A stretch of DNA of 64,000 bases from JBKQVT01 sp963727245 (GCA_963727245.1 CAVSFO010000009.1:496001-560000), one strand, 5' to 3'. Shown: positions 46,862 through 55,823, counted from the stretch's first letter. Made by a program: numbers and translations. The notes: a model not told the origin generated them from the sequence alone.

Positions 46862-47280
46862 TAGTACCCGCCCACGTCGGGACGGACGACGAAAATCGGC
46901 TCGGCGGTCCAACGGTTCGGATAGTAGAGGTTGTTGGAGGCCCAGCCGGGCGCATAGTCGCCGTGGAACGGATCGGAACTGGCCCGCGGACGTGTGTTCG
47001 ACAGCCCGTACCACTGCATGGCCGCCAGCCGCTGTTGTCGCTGCTGGCCGCGGAATTCCGCCGCCTGGCGGACGGCGAGTTTCGGGTCCTGATACTGGTG
47101 CAGGGCCTGCTCGTAGAACCACATTTCGGCGGTCGGCTTCAACTCGCCCGGCGAGGCTATCCGCCAATCGGACTTGGCCGTGGTGGTCTCCTTCGACGCC
47201 GCGCTGTCGATTTTCTGAGCCCAAGCGACCCCGGTCTGGCAGGCCAGCAGAGCGGCAACAACGATCGCGATGCGCTTCAT
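46855..47280 (-). CDS. Small exported protein of unknown function
   Basis: 141 residues. Signal peptide MKRIAIVVAALLACQTGVAWA, cleavage before QKID. The mature part is rich in Gln/Arg/Tyr (EMWFYEQALHQYQDPKLAVR, AAMQWYGLSNTRP, DYAPGWASNNLYYPNRW) and ends VVRPDVGGYYR. No domain recognised; the style matches small exported proteins common in Pirellulales. Confidence 0.75.
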   Translation of the reverse strand: MKRIAIVVAALLACQTGVAWAQKIDSAASKETTTAKSDWRIASPGELKPTAEMWFYEQALHQYQDPKLAVRQAAEFRGQQRQQRLAAMQWYGLSNTRPRASSDPFHGDYAPGWASNNLYYPNRWTAEPIFVVRPDVGGYYR

Positions 47281-47453
47281 AGCTTCCCCCTTCGTTCGGC
47301 TAACGATGCGAAACTACTAGTTGGAATTCGGCTTGTCACGTCGCACGGGATTAAACCGATTCTGCCGAATATGCCAGTTGCAAGGGCGGCCGTGGAAACC
47401 GGGAAACCCCGGTAAACCTTGACGGTTGGCGGCGCGAGGGGACAGTCCCCTCG
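47281..47453. other. Gap with a GGGGACAGTCCCC repeat
   Basis: No gene. A palindrome GGGGACAGTCCCC (47438-47450) lies next to the stop of the anti-sigma gene. Confidence 0.5.
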
Positions 47454-48362
47454 TCACGTCAGCGGGCCGCTGGGCAGCCTCAAGTAGCGCCGGTAGACCT
47501 CCGGGCCTCCCTCCACCACCAGGACGTAGAGCAGGCCGCCGTCCTGCCAGGCCGCCGTAGAACAGCCCGCCGTGGTCGGCCGCGGCTCGCGGCGCGGTTG
47601 CGTGGGCAGCCCAGGGACCGCCTGGGAAACCACGTACAGCGTCGCCCGGCGGCCCCCGGTCGCCGACAGGTCGTAGGCCACCCCCGAGCAGCCCAACAGT
47701 CCCTGGATGGGCCGCCAGCGAACCTGCGGCGTCCGCAGCACGTCGCGACTGATCGGGTAGGCGGCCGGCGGCGAAACTTCTCCCGGCCGGCGGCCCGCGG
47801 CGGGGGACTCGCTGCGGAAGAATTCGGTCGCCTGCTCCAGCACGGCCAAGGGGGTATAGCTCGCCGCATGGCGGCTTTCCACCCAAACGGCTGCCAGCAG
47901 GGCCGCCGCCGTAGCCAGCGCGGCCGCCGCCACCGCCAACCAGCGGCGCGACAGACGGCGCTCGGGCCGTTCCGCCTCGCCGGCGGGCGAAGGAACTGCC
48001 GGCGCCTCGGCAGTGGGAGAAGAAACAGCCGGCGCCGCGCCGGCCAGCGAAACTGCCGGCGCCGCGCCGGCCAGGGAAACTGCCGGCACTCGGCAAACAA
48101 AGACCGCCTCTTCCGCCCGCGCCGCCGCCAGCCGCTCCAGCAAACGCGCCGCCAGGGTGTCGGGAACGGGCACGTCGCGGCAGGCCGCCGCCATCGCCGT
48201 GTCGGCACGCTGCTGCCGGGCGAAGCGATCGGCCAGATCGGGGTCCAACGTCAAGGCCGCGGCCAGCGGCGCCAACGCGGGCTCGAACAGGTCGTTACTG
48301 CCCGGGCGGCAGCATTCCATCGCCTCCGCGAGTCGCTCATGGTCAAAGTGCTCGTGCTCCAC
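47454..48362 (-). CDS. Putative anti-sigma factor with one membrane helix
   Basis: 302 residues. The cytosolic N-terminal part (HERLAEAMECCRPGSNDLF) precedes a Pro/Ala-rich linker with repeats of PAVSLAGAA, one helix (WLAVAAAALATAAALLAAVW, residues ~143-163) and an extracytoplasmic domain with RDVLRTPQVRWRPIQGLLG. It starts 58 bases after the sigma factor gene, so it is the probable cognate anti-sigma factor. No classical zinc HxxxCxxC motif is complete. Confidence 0.75.
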   Translation of the reverse strand: MEHEHFDHERLAEAMECCRPGSNDLFEPALAPLAAALTLDPDLADRFARQQRADTAMAAACRDVPVPDTLAARLLERLAAARAEEAVFVCRVPAVSLAGAAPAVSLAGAAPAVSSPTAEAPAVPSPAGEAERPERRLSRRWLAVAAAALATAAALLAAVWVESRHAASYTPLAVLEQATEFFRSESPAAGRRPGEVSPPAAYPISRDVLRTPQVRWRPIQGLLGCSGVAYDLSATGGRRATLYVVSQAVPGLPTQPRREPRPTTAGCSTAAWQDGGLLYVLVVEGGPEVYRRYLRLPSGPLT

Positions 48363-48419
48363 GGCTCTCCCCAGTTACCCACCTCGCTGTCACCCACCTC
48401 GCTGCCAGAAACCTTGCTG

Positions 48420-49007
48420 TCACCCGCCTCGCTCCGCTGCCCAGTCCCCGCCGTCGCCCTCGGCGCGTGCCACCGAAGGCGTCGCGGCCGCTTCCCGGCG
48501 GCGGGCCGTCCAGGGCGAAAACAACCGCGCCCGCAGATACCCCTTCGCCCGGGCCAACCGGCTCATCACCGTTCCCATCGGCAGCTCCAGTTGCCGGGCA
48601 ATCTCGCGATAGGAACAATCCTCAAAGTAAAACATCAACAGCACGATGCGGAAATCCGGCGGAATCGCCGCCAGGGCTTCCTGCAGCCGGTCGCGGTCTA
48701 CCTCATCGTTCTCGACGGCCTCCCGCGGCAGGGCGTCAAACTCCAGCCCGACCGTCGTGGCCGGCAGCGGCCGGGGCCGCCGAATGTCCTTAAAAAAGCG
48801 GTTGCGCAAAATCGTCAGCAACCAGGCTCGGGCGCAAGCGGGATTGCGCAACTGTCCCAGGCGTTGCTGCGCCACCAGAAACACCTGCTGGGTCAGGTCC
48901 TCGGCGTCGGGGACCGACCCGCACAGACGGTACGCGTAGGCATAGACCGCCCGATGATGCTCGGCGACCAGCAACTCGATATCCACGGGGGGACGTTCGT
49001 CGGCCAT
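48420..49007 (-). CDS. ECF-type RNA polymerase sigma factor
   Basis: 195 residues from the ATG at 49007. Region 2: AYAYRLCGSVPDAEDLTQQV. Region 4: LAAIPPDFRIVLLMFYFEDC and SYREIARQLELPMGTVMSRL. The C-terminal ~25 residues are a variable extension. Translated with the anti-sigma gene downstream. Confidence 0.93.
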   Translation of the reverse strand: MADERPPVDIELLVAEHHRAVYAYAYRLCGSVPDAEDLTQQVFLVAQQRLGQLRNPACARAWLLTILRNRFFKDIRRPRPLPATTVGLEFDALPREAVENDEVDRDRLQEALAAIPPDFRIVLLMFYFEDCSYREIARQLELPMGTVMSRLARAKGYLRARLFSPWTARRREAAATPSVARAEGDGGDWAAERGG

Positions 49008-49203
49008 GGCCCGCCCTCTTCTAAGAGGCGTCGCCAAACGGGATTATTCCCGGGGTGCGGAAAAAAAGCCTGTGGCGGCACTTTCTTTGCAAAATTGTAG
49101 CAGGTCGGGAATAAATTCCCAGAGCCGGGCATCTAAACTACCGAAGCAGGAGAGAATCCTGTGCGAGTAACCAGTCCCAGGTAAAGTTAGGAGAGGTGGT
49201 TCT

Positions 49204-49683
49204 ATGAAGCGTCTTGGATTGCTTGTAGTGTTAGTGAGTTTCGGCCTGTTTGCGCTCGGCTGCGAGCAGCCGGCGCCGAAGGGTCCCCCCGCCAAGGCTG
49301 GGGACACGACGAAGACGACCGAGCCAGGGAAGACTACCGACGAGGCGGCTCCGCAACCGCCGGCGAAATCCCCTGAGCCGGCGAAGACTACCGAAGAGAA
49401 GGCCCCCGAGGCGCCGGCCGCCCCCGCAAAGACTGAGAAGACCGAAGAGAAGGCCCCTGCGGAGACTCCCGCCCCGGCGAAGACCGAGAAGACCGAAGAG
49501 AAGGCCCCTGCGGAGACTCCTGCCCCGGCGAAGACCGAGAAGAGTGAAGAGAAGGCCCCCGCAGAGACTCCTGCCCCGGCGAAGACCGAGAAGAGTGCAG
49601 AGAAGGCCCCCGCAGAGACTCCCGCCCCGGCGAAGACCGAGAAGACCGACAACGAAAAGGAGGTGCCGCCGCCTGCCAAGTAA
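49204..49683 (+). CDS. Lipoprotein with 17-residue Lys/Glu/Ala/Pro tandem repeats
   Basis: 159 residues. Lipoprotein signal LVVLVSFGLFALGCEQ with the lipobox cysteine. The mature protein is low complexity: four tandem copies of a 17-residue unit (KTEKTEEKAPAETPAPA) from residue 76, then a partial one. The 51-base DNA units are nearly identical. It may act as an envelope spacer; function unknown. Confidence 0.85.
   Translation: MKRLGLLVVLVSFGLFALGCEQPAPKGPPAKAGDTTKTTEPGKTTDEAAPQPPAKSPEPAKTTEEKAPEAPAAPAKTEKTEEKAPAETPAPAKTEKTEEKAPAETPAPAKTEKSEEKAPAETPAPAKTEKSAEKAPAETPAPAKTEKTDNEKEVPPPAK
49429..49632 (+). repeat. Tandem repeat, four 51-bp units inside a lipoprotein gene
   Basis: Units at 49429-49479, 49480-49530, 49531-49581 and 49582-49632, plus a partial copy. 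They differ at a few bases only, so copy number may vary between strains. Confidence 0.9.
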
Positions 49684-49727
49684 ATAGGGCACGCGTGGGT
49701 ACCTTCAGAAGGTTTCTGCCGGCGAGA

Positions 49728-49757
49728 AAAGCCCCCCGTTTGCAACGGGGGGGCGAG
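49728..49757 (-). terminator. Intrinsic terminator (minus strand), CCCCCCGTTTGCAACGGGGGG type
   Basis: Minus strand: CCCCCCCGTTGCAAACGGGG stem-loop followed by CTTTTCTC. It lies downstream of the DUF2007 gene. An almost identical element is at 52480-52511, behind the LRR gene. Confidence 0.6.
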
Positions 49758-49777
49758 ATTCAGTGAAAGCTTCTGCC

Positions 49778-49820
49778 GAGGGAAGGACGTCACAAGCGGC
49801 GTCCTTCCCTCGCTTGTTTT
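49778..49820 (+). terminator. Intrinsic terminator of the lipoprotein gene
   Basis: Stem GAGGGAAGGAC (49778-49788) with GTCCTTCCCTC (49801-49811), followed by GCTTGTTTTCTT on the plus strand. Confidence 0.7.
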
Positions 49821-49830
49821 CTTGGGGCCG

Positions 49831-50449
49831 CTATCGGAAAAGACGGATCAGCCAGCCGGCCAGCACCGCCAGCAGCGCGAAGACTCCCAGCAGGACGATC
49901 ACGACGCGGACGCCCAGCGAGCCCGCGTCGGAAGCCACGTCGCCCGAGGGGCCCGCGCTGTAGCCCTCCGCGAACTCGTGCCCGCACTGGTGGCAGCGCC
50001 GGGCATACTCCGGCACAAACGGCTCGTCGCACGTGGTGCAGACGAGGCGGGCGATGCCGCTGGGATCGCTGTCGGCCGCCGGGAACTCTCTGCCACTGGT
50101 CTGGCAGACCGGGCAGCGCGTTCGTCCGCGGTGCGCCGCATTGCGGACACTTCGGCCAGACGGGCGACTCCTCTTCCGATGGCTCCTCTTCGTCCAAGGA
50201 GTCCTCGTCGTCCGCGGCTGCCGGCCGCTGGTCGAAGTCCAGGGCGATGTCCCGCGCCCGAGGGGCATCTTCTTCGGCGACGACGACCCGCGCCAAGGTC
50301 GCCCAGCCCACCACGTCCACTCTGGAGCCGCCCTGAAGGAACTCGTTAGTGACCATCGCGCGAATGCCGGCCTCGGCAAGCAAGTTTCGCAGCAGGTAGG
50401 CGTCTTGCAGCGTACGGGCGGCGTAGACGACGGTGAGATGCTCCGGCAT
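49831..50449 (-). CDS. DUF2007 / zinc-ribbon membrane protein, frameshifted
   Basis: About 206 residues joined. The N-terminal domain LTVVYAARTLQDAYLLRNLL plus AGIRAMVTNEF is DUF2007 (putative signal-transducing domain). An acidic linker (DDEDSLDEEEPSEEE) and zinc ribbons follow: CPQCG, CPVCQ, CTTCD, CHQCG. One C-terminal helix (VVIVLLGVFALLAVLAGWLI) ends with RLFR. The frame breaks near 50120. Confidence 0.82.
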
Positions 50450-50492
50450 TGCGACTGCCTCGCGTGGCCCGGCCACGGCCGGGTCGATCCGC

Positions 50493-50681
50493 TCACCGGC
50501 GCTGCCAGCGCCTGGCATTGGGAGCAGCCTTGCCCTCCCAGCGGCGGACGAGCTTGTCCAACTCCTCCTCGAGCCAGCAACTGAACTCGACGTAGGGCAA
50601 GAGGCGGACGCGGATGGGCACGTCCCAGTGATCGCGGGTGAGGGACTCGCTGAACTGCGACTGTTGCTGCGGACTGTTCAT
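50493..50681 (-). CDS. Small conserved hypothetical protein
   Basis: 62 residues, Met start at 50681. Sequence pattern: SQFSESLTRDHWDVPIRVRL, then a Trp/Leu-rich amphipathic segment WLEEELDKLVRRWEG. It precedes the DUF2007 gene by 43 bases on the same strand. The likely coding status rests on charge pattern and position. Confidence 0.5.
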   Translation of the reverse strand: MNSPQQQSQFSESLTRDHWDVPIRVRLLPYVEFSCWLEEELDKLVRRWEGKAAPNARRWQRR

Positions 50682-51453
50682 GGGTGGCCTCTTTCTCTCT
50701 GCTCTCGCCTCTGCTTCTAATACGTGGGACACCGGCAATTGGTTTATGTTCGCGCCTCGATTGCTGCGCCCGCCGGCCCTCCCCCGAGGCACTCCTCCGG
50801 TCGCTGGTGTGACGGGGGAGCTGCCGCTCTGTTGACCATCTCGGCCTTTTCGGCGCGGTTGGTTAGGCGTTTGCCAGAGGTAGGGGGTGCCGCAACTGCG
50901 GTGAGTTTGCCGGGCCGCCGGGCCCTTCCCGAGCGGCATCGCCTGCAAGGGGGCCTGGTCCATTTTTCGGCCACTCGACGTGACGTAACGTCTGACGTGG
51001 GCCGAAAACATGGACCTGTCCCCTTCCTCCCCCGCCGCGGGTGGCGGCCAGCTTATCCCCCCAGAGGTATTGTCCGGGGCCGCCGGTCGATCTTGCCCGA
51101 ATCCGGGCGGACACCTATAATCCGACTCACAGGTCCGACAGGCCCGAAGCGTGGTCTCTCCAAGATCGTCAGATTGCGGAGAACTGTTCTGGCCGCGGGG
51201 GCGTAGATCTGCCGGCCGTGCATTTTCATCAAGGTCATGTTGCCGGAAAACCTCGGCTGATGCGGCGACGCATCGCAGTCGGCAGAACTTTCGCCGCACA
51301 AGCGTTACAGGTCGGGAAACAACGCGTTTCGCTAGGACGCTCGCGTTTGCGGTTTCGCTGAATCCGCCGCTGGCCCCGGGCCGATGAGACGAGTGAAAAT
51401 CGACCGGGGCGCGCACGCGAAAAACGACGGCTGCGGCCAGCGTCGGCGGAAGC
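50682..51453. other. Long intergenic region upstream of flgM
   Basis: No convincing gene. It contains an inverted repeat of the GGGACTGTCCC-like group at ~50949-51027 (CCATTTTTCGGCCAC / GGGCCGAAAACATGGACCTG). No tRNA or other RNA gene recognised. Confidence 0.5.
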
Positions 51454-51459
51454 TATAAT
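51454..51459 (+). promoter_or_regulatory. Perfect -10 box upstream of flgM
   Basis: TATAAT, 24 bases before the flgM ATG. No good -35 is present 16-18 bases upstream, and no sigma-28-type GCCGATAA is seen. Confidence 0.35.
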
Positions 51460-51483
51460 TAAGAGATCGAAGGGAGAAGAAGG

Positions 51484-51768
51484 ATGCAGGTCTACGGCCC
51501 CACTCATCTGCACGGCGCTCAGCCCATCAATCCGCCGCACGCGCACGCGGCGTCGCCGACGCCGCCGGTTTCCGACGCCTCCTCCTCGCCGATCAGCGAC
51601 GAGGTGCAGATTTCCGATGCCGCCCGCATGATCGAACAGGCCCAGCAGCTTCCCGACGTGCGGCAGGACCGCGTCGCCGCTATTCGCGCCCAGATCGCCC
51701 AGGGCACCTACGAAACGCCGGATAAGCTCGACGTGGCCGTCTCGCGGCTGTTGGACGAGATCGGGTAG
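51484..51768 (+). CDS. flgM: Anti-sigma-28 factor FlgM
   Basis: 94 residues. The C-terminal half carries the FlgM domain that binds FliA: VQISDAARMIEQAQQLPDV, then RVAAIRAQIAQGTYETPDKL and VAVSRLLDEI. The N-terminal His/Pro-rich part is variable and presumably disordered. A GAAGGGAGAAGAAGG ribosome site precedes it. It links the window's chemotaxis genes to flagellar control. Confidence 0.88.
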   Translation: MQVYGPTHLHGAQPINPPHAHAASPTPPVSDASSSPISDEVQISDAARMIEQAQQLPDVRQDRVAAIRAQIAQGTYETPDKLDVAVSRLLDEIG

Positions 51769-51835
51769 CCTGACGCGCTGGGAAGGTTTTGCGTCAAAAC
51801 GGCTTGGCCATGTTTCCTAGGGTCCCGAGACAGCA

Positions 51836-51912
51836 GGGGAACACTGATTTCCGCTAATCCTCGCTGATTGCTTCCATAAGTGTTGATTAGCGAAGATTAG
51901 CGTTCCCTGGAA
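51836..51912. repeat. Imperfect hairpin GGGAACACTGATTTCCGCTAA
   Basis: Left arm GGGAACACTGATTTCCGC with GCTAATCCTCGCTGATTG, right arm GATTAGCGAAGATTAGCG and TTCCC. AT-richer than the surroundings. Possibly a REP unit or the flgM terminator. Confidence 0.5.
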
Positions 51913-51969
51913 GACAGCCGGCATGTCCTGACCCAGTTCGGTAGTGGCCTGAAAAAGGCTTGTGGCCCC

Positions 51970-52446
51970 ATGTCGAAAAGCTTTTCGCTACGGTCGGTCC
52001 GAGTCAAGCAGCCGCCGGTGGAACGCTTCGGCCAATTTCTGCAAAGCCGCGGCAAGCGGCTGACGGCACAGCGCCGCTTGATCGTCGAGCAGGTCTTCAG
52101 CCATCACGACCACTTCGACGCCGACGAGTTGATGGAGCACCTCCAGGGATTCGTTGCCCGGCGGCAGCTCAGCCGGCCCACCATTTATCGCACGCTGGGT
52201 GAGTTGGTCGAGGCGGGCATGCTTCATAAGATGAGCCTGGGGGGCGGCCGGGCCATCTACGAGCACCAGTACGGATACCCCAGCCACGATCATCTCTACT
52301 GCCAGGTCTGCAATCGCCTGATCGAGTTCCACAGCGCCGAGTTGGAGGCGATCCGCGACCAGGTTGCCCGGCAGGTCCATTTTGAAGTGATGGGCCATCG
52401 CATGTTCATCACCGGCGTCTGTGCGGAGTGCCGGGGAAAGAGCTGA
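51970..52446 (+). CDS. Fur-family transcriptional regulator
   Basis: 158 residues. Winged-helix: GKRLTAQRRLIVEQVFSHHD and SRPTIYRTLGELVEAG. Metal sites: HHDHFDADEL, HDHLYCQVC (His-x-His and Cys-x2-Cys), and CAEC at the end. Length and motifs fit Fur, but Zur/PerR specificity cannot be told by eye. Target sites were not identified in the window. Confidence 0.9.
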   Translation: MSKSFSLRSVRVKQPPVERFGQFLQSRGKRLTAQRRLIVEQVFSHHDHFDADELMEHLQGFVARRQLSRPTIYRTLGELVEAGMLHKMSLGGGRAIYEHQYGYPSHDHLYCQVCNRLIEFHSAELEAIRDQVARQVHFEVMGHRMFITGVCAECRGKS

Positions 52447-52479
52447 CTGGTACGACCTTCGGGAAATTTGTGCCGCTGA

Positions 52480-52511
52480 GAAAAGCCCCCCGTTTGCAAC
52501 GGGGGGGGCGA
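52480..52511 (-). terminator. Intrinsic terminator (minus strand) of the LRR gene
   Basis: Minus strand CCCCCCCCGTTGCAAACGGG stem-loop then CTTTTCTC; nearly the same sequence as the one at 49728-49757. Confidence 0.6.
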
Positions 52512-52541
52512 CAGCCAGCAGCAAAGACTTGCCGGAAGCGG

Positions 52542-54008
52542 TTAGAAAACCGTCACCTTCAAGTTCGGCAGGGCCTCCTGTAGCGCGCGGATGGCCTGCT
52601 GGCTCACCAGTTCCGGCGGTTTGGGGAGCAAATCGTTGGCGGGCGGGTGCGGGCCCCAGAGATAGAGATGCTGCAATTTCGCTGCCGCCTTGAGGTGCAC
52701 CAGACCGGCGTCGCGGACCGAGGTGAACATCAGGTTCAGGGACTCAAGGTTGGGCAGGTTCTGCACGCACGCCAGGTCGCTGTCGGTGAGCTTTACGCAC
52801 TGCAGGTCCAGATGGCGAAGCGCGGGGAGTTTCGGCAGGCGGGAAAGTCCAACCTTGCCGGGCTTCATGCCAAAAAGATTGAGCGTCGTGAGCTGTGACA
52901 GCCCCTCGAGGCCGGAGAGCCCTTCCCCCGTCACCGCCGTTTGAGCCAAAGTCAAATTCTGCAGCGTCGTCAGCTTGCCCAGGTGGGCTATGGCCGCGTT
53001 GGTGACGTGCGGGCCCGAAAGAGCGAGCAATTGAAGGCTCGGGAAGCGCGCCAACGATTCAAGTCCTGGGCTGCCAATATCGGTATCGCTAAGCTCGAGG
53101 AACGAAAGATGGGCCAACGGCGGCAGGCTGGCCAAGCCGCGGTCGGTGATCTTCGTCCTGTTGAGGGTAAGGCTCCTGAGTCGCGGCAGGTTGCTCAGCT
53201 TGGCCAAGCCCGCATCGGTGATGGGCGCGGCCGAGAGCCGCAATTCTTCCAGCTCTTGGAGTTTCTCGACGGCATCCAAGCCGGCGTCCGTGATCGCCGT
53301 CTCATCGAGGTTGAGCGACACCAAGCCGTGCATTCCCTGCACGTTTTTGAGGCCATAGTCGGTGACGTCCGTGTAGGCCAGGTCGAGTCGCTTCAGGCGG
53401 GGCAGGTCTTTGAACATCTTCAGGCTGAAATTGATGAAGGTCGCATTTCTGAGTGAAAGTTCCTCCAGGGCGGTCAGTTGTCCGAGGACGCGCGCGGCGC
53501 CACCGCGAAAGTTCAGGCCGTCGGCGATCAGGCGCCGCAGGTGGGACAGCCCGGCCAGGTTGGCCAGGCCCGCAGGGGTGACGCGGCCGTTGAGGGAGAT
53601 GTCGAGGTCTTCGAGCTCGGTCAAGGAGCGCAGATCGATCATGCCGCGATCCGTCACGCCGCAGGCACGCAACTGCACGACGCGGAGGTTCGGCAATCTT
53701 GCCAGTCGTGCCAGGGCGGCATCGCCCAGTTCGCCGCTATCCAGCCTGAACACCCGGAGGTGCGGCAAGTGGCCGAGCGAGTCGAAGACCGCCTCCGGGA
53801 AGTCGCTGGGGCCATTTGGCCGGGTCTGTTGCAGATTGACCCCGGTCACTGGCCGGGCGGGAGTGGAAGTGTCGTATTCAAGCCGCAGCGCATACTTCTT
53901 GACTGCGGCCAGGGCCGCGGCCTCGTCGGCGGGCTCAGGTGCTTCTGCGGCCCAACTCGCCGACACCCAAGAGCAGCCCAGCACGAGACTCAAGACAAGG
54001 ATCCGCAT
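52542..54008 (-). CDS. Exported leucine-rich-repeat protein
   Basis: 488 residues from the ATG at 54008 (preceded by GGAAGAGGCG). Signal peptide MRILVLSLVLGCSWVSASWA. From about residue 75 there are ~15 LRRs of 23-25 residues with the pattern L-x2-L-x-L-x2-T-x-I/V-T-D-x-G-L, e.g. LRSLTLNRTKITDRGLASL and LKRLDLAYTDVTDYGLKNV. Cysteine-poor, RI-like repeats of the kind expanded in planctomycetes, probably for protein binding in the periplasm. Confidence 0.9.
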   Translation of the reverse strand: MRILVLSLVLGCSWVSASWAAEAPEPADEAAALAAVKKYALRLEYDTSTPARPVTGVNLQQTRPNGPSDFPEAVFDSLGHLPHLRVFRLDSGELGDAALARLARLPNLRVVQLRACGVTDRGMIDLRSLTELEDLDISLNGRVTPAGLANLAGLSHLRRLIADGLNFRGGAARVLGQLTALEELSLRNATFINFSLKMFKDLPRLKRLDLAYTDVTDYGLKNVQGMHGLVSLNLDETAITDAGLDAVEKLQELEELRLSAAPITDAGLAKLSNLPRLRSLTLNRTKITDRGLASLPPLAHLSFLELSDTDIGSPGLESLARFPSLQLLALSGPHVTNAAIAHLGKLTTLQNLTLAQTAVTGEGLSGLEGLSQLTTLNLFGMKPGKVGLSRLPKLPALRHLDLQCVKLTDSDLACVQNLPNLESLNLMFTSVRDAGLVHLKAAAKLQHLYLWGPHPPANDLLPKPPELVSQQAIRALQEALPNLKVTVF

Positions 54009-54166
54009 CGCCTCTTCCTTTCGTTTTCCCATCTGCACTGCGCAAATTGTAGCCGTTCGCAGGGCGGGCGGCGATTGACTCCGATTTCCCATCGCTGCAC
54101 TCTAAACCAAATTCCCCTCCGGCGGGTTGCGAGCACCTGTTTCCTGCCCGTGAGGCATTACACGCA

Positions 54167-54240
54167 CTTTGTTGCCTTTCGCTCCGCGAAAGCCGCATCT
54201 TTCGCGGAGCGAAAGGCGACATTTATTGATTCCCCGATCC
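54167..54240. repeat. MITE-like inverted repeat, third copy
   Basis: TTTGTTGCCTTTCGCTCCGC left and GCGGAGCGAAAGGCGACA right, ending TTGATTCCCCGATCC. Same family as 26233-26331, with the left outer arm truncated. Confidence 0.85.
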
Positions 54241-54378
54241 TAAGGATGCGCCGGGCGAGCCATTTTTGCAAACGACGGCCCAGGCCGGCAGAGGTTTTCG
54301 GCGGGGCCTCTTGGCCGCCTCAGCCCCGCGTGGGGCCCATGCGGCAACCGCGTGACACGAACGAAAACTCGCCCCGCA

Positions 54379-55818
54379 CTACACCCTGACTTCCGCGTCC
54401 CCCTTCGCAGCGGCGGGATAACGCGCCAAGAGCGGATCGACCACCTCGGCCAGAAATTCGTCGACCTGCTGCGGAGCGCGGCCGATAAATTGCCGCGGCT
54501 CCAACATGGCCGCCAGGTCCACACGGGCGAAGGCCGGGTCGGCGGCCAGTCGGGCCATGAGATCGTTCCGGCCGCCTTGCTCCTTGACCACCGCGGCCGC
54601 GTCCTGGCTGTGACGGCGGATGCGCTCGTGCAACTCCTGGCGGTCGCCGCCGGCCGCCACCGCCGCCATGAGGATGTTTTCCGTGGCCATGAACGGAAGT
54701 TCCGCCTCCAGGCTGGCCGCAATCACCCGCGGATAGACCACCAGGCCGGCGGTCACGTTGCGGCAGAGGATCAGCACGGCGTCGGTCGCCAGGAAGGCCT
54801 GGGGCAGGTTGAGCCGGCGGATGGCGCTGTCGTCCAACGTGCGTTCCAGCCATTGGACCGCGGCGGTCGCGGCGGCCCCGGCCTCCAAACTCATGACGAA
54901 GCGGGCCAGCGAGCAAATCCGCTCGCTCCGCATCGGGTTGCGCTTGTAGGCCATCGCGGAGGAGCCGACCTGCTCCTCTTCGAAAGGCTCCTCGATTTCC
55001 TTGCGATGGGCCAGCAGCCGCAAGTCGGTGGCCATCTTGTGCGCGCTCTGGGCCACGCCCGAGAGGACGGCCATGGCCTGAAAATCGATCTTCCGCGAGT
55101 ACGTCTGGCCGGTGACCGGATAGACGGCCGTGAAGCCCATCTTGCGGCAGATGAGTTCTTCCAGGCGGCGGACCTTGGCGTGATCGCCGTGGAAAAGGCT
55201 GAGGAAACTGGCCTGGGTGCCGGTGGTGCCCTTGGAGCCCTGGGCCTTGAGTTGGTCCAGGCGGTGCTCGATCTCGACCAAGTCCAGTACGAAGTCGTAG
55301 GCCCACAGGCAGGCCCGCTTGCCCACGGTGGTCGGCTGCGCCGGCTGCAAATGGGTGTAGGCCAGGCAGGGCAGATCGCGGTGCTTGCGGGCGAACTGGG
55401 CCAGCGAGTGGATCACGCCGGCCACGCGGTCGCGGACCAGCTCCAGCGACTCGCCCAGCAGGAGCAGATCGGTATTGTCGGTGACGAAGCAACTGGTGGC
55501 GCCGAGGTGGATGATGGGGCGGGCCTCGGGGCAGGCGTCGCCGTAGGCATGGATGTGGGCCATGACGTCGTGCCGCAGCCGCCGCTCGTAGCGGTCCGCC
55601 GCCTCGAAGTCGATATCGTCGACGTGCTCCCGCAACTGGGCGATCTGCCGGGGCGTAATCGGCAGGCCCAACTCCGCCTCGGCCTCGGCCAGGGCCACCC
55701 AGAGGCGGCGCCAGGTGCCGATCTTCCGCTGCGGGCTCCACAGTCCGCTCATGGCGACGGAGGCATAGCGGGAGATCAAGGGAGTTTCGTACTGGTTCTG
55801 GTTCGCGTCGGTAGGCAT
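54379..55818 (-). CDS. purB: Adenylosuccinate lyase
   Basis: 479 residues. Cleaves adenylosuccinate and SAICAR in purine synthesis. Family motifs: MSGLWSPQRKIGTWRRLW, the histidine region IIHLGATSCFVTDNTD, YTHLQPAQPTTVGKRA, and the signature loop GSSAMAYKRNPMRSE with the catalytic Ser. The ATG at 55818 lies 6 bases after the HD-hydrolase stop, indicating one transcript. Confidence 0.95.
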   Translation of the reverse strand: MPTDANQNQYETPLISRYASVAMSGLWSPQRKIGTWRRLWVALAEAEAELGLPITPRQIAQLREHVDDIDFEAADRYERRLRHDVMAHIHAYGDACPEARPIIHLGATSCFVTDNTDLLLLGESLELVRDRVAGVIHSLAQFARKHRDLPCLAYTHLQPAQPTTVGKRACLWAYDFVLDLVEIEHRLDQLKAQGSKGTTGTQASFLSLFHGDHAKVRRLEELICRKMGFTAVYPVTGQTYSRKIDFQAMAVLSGVAQSAHKMATDLRLLAHRKEIEEPFEEEQVGSSAMAYKRNPMRSERICSLARFVMSLEAGAAATAAVQWLERTLDDSAIRRLNLPQAFLATDAVLILCRNVTAGLVVYPRVIAASLEAELPFMATENILMAAVAAGGDRQELHERIRRHSQDAAAVVKEQGGRNDLMARLAADPAFARVDLAAMLEPRQFIGRAPQQVDEFLAEVVDPLLARYPAAAKGDAEVRV

Positions 55819-55823
55819 GGTGC

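Noticed and set aside
49429..49632. CRISPR-like tandem array
   Set aside because: The units are contiguous, in frame and code for a low-complexity lipoprotein stalk.
50682..51453. Possible genes or RNAs in the long gap before flgM
   Set aside because: Open frames there lack ribosome sites and protein-like composition; no tRNA or riboswitch core could be recognised.
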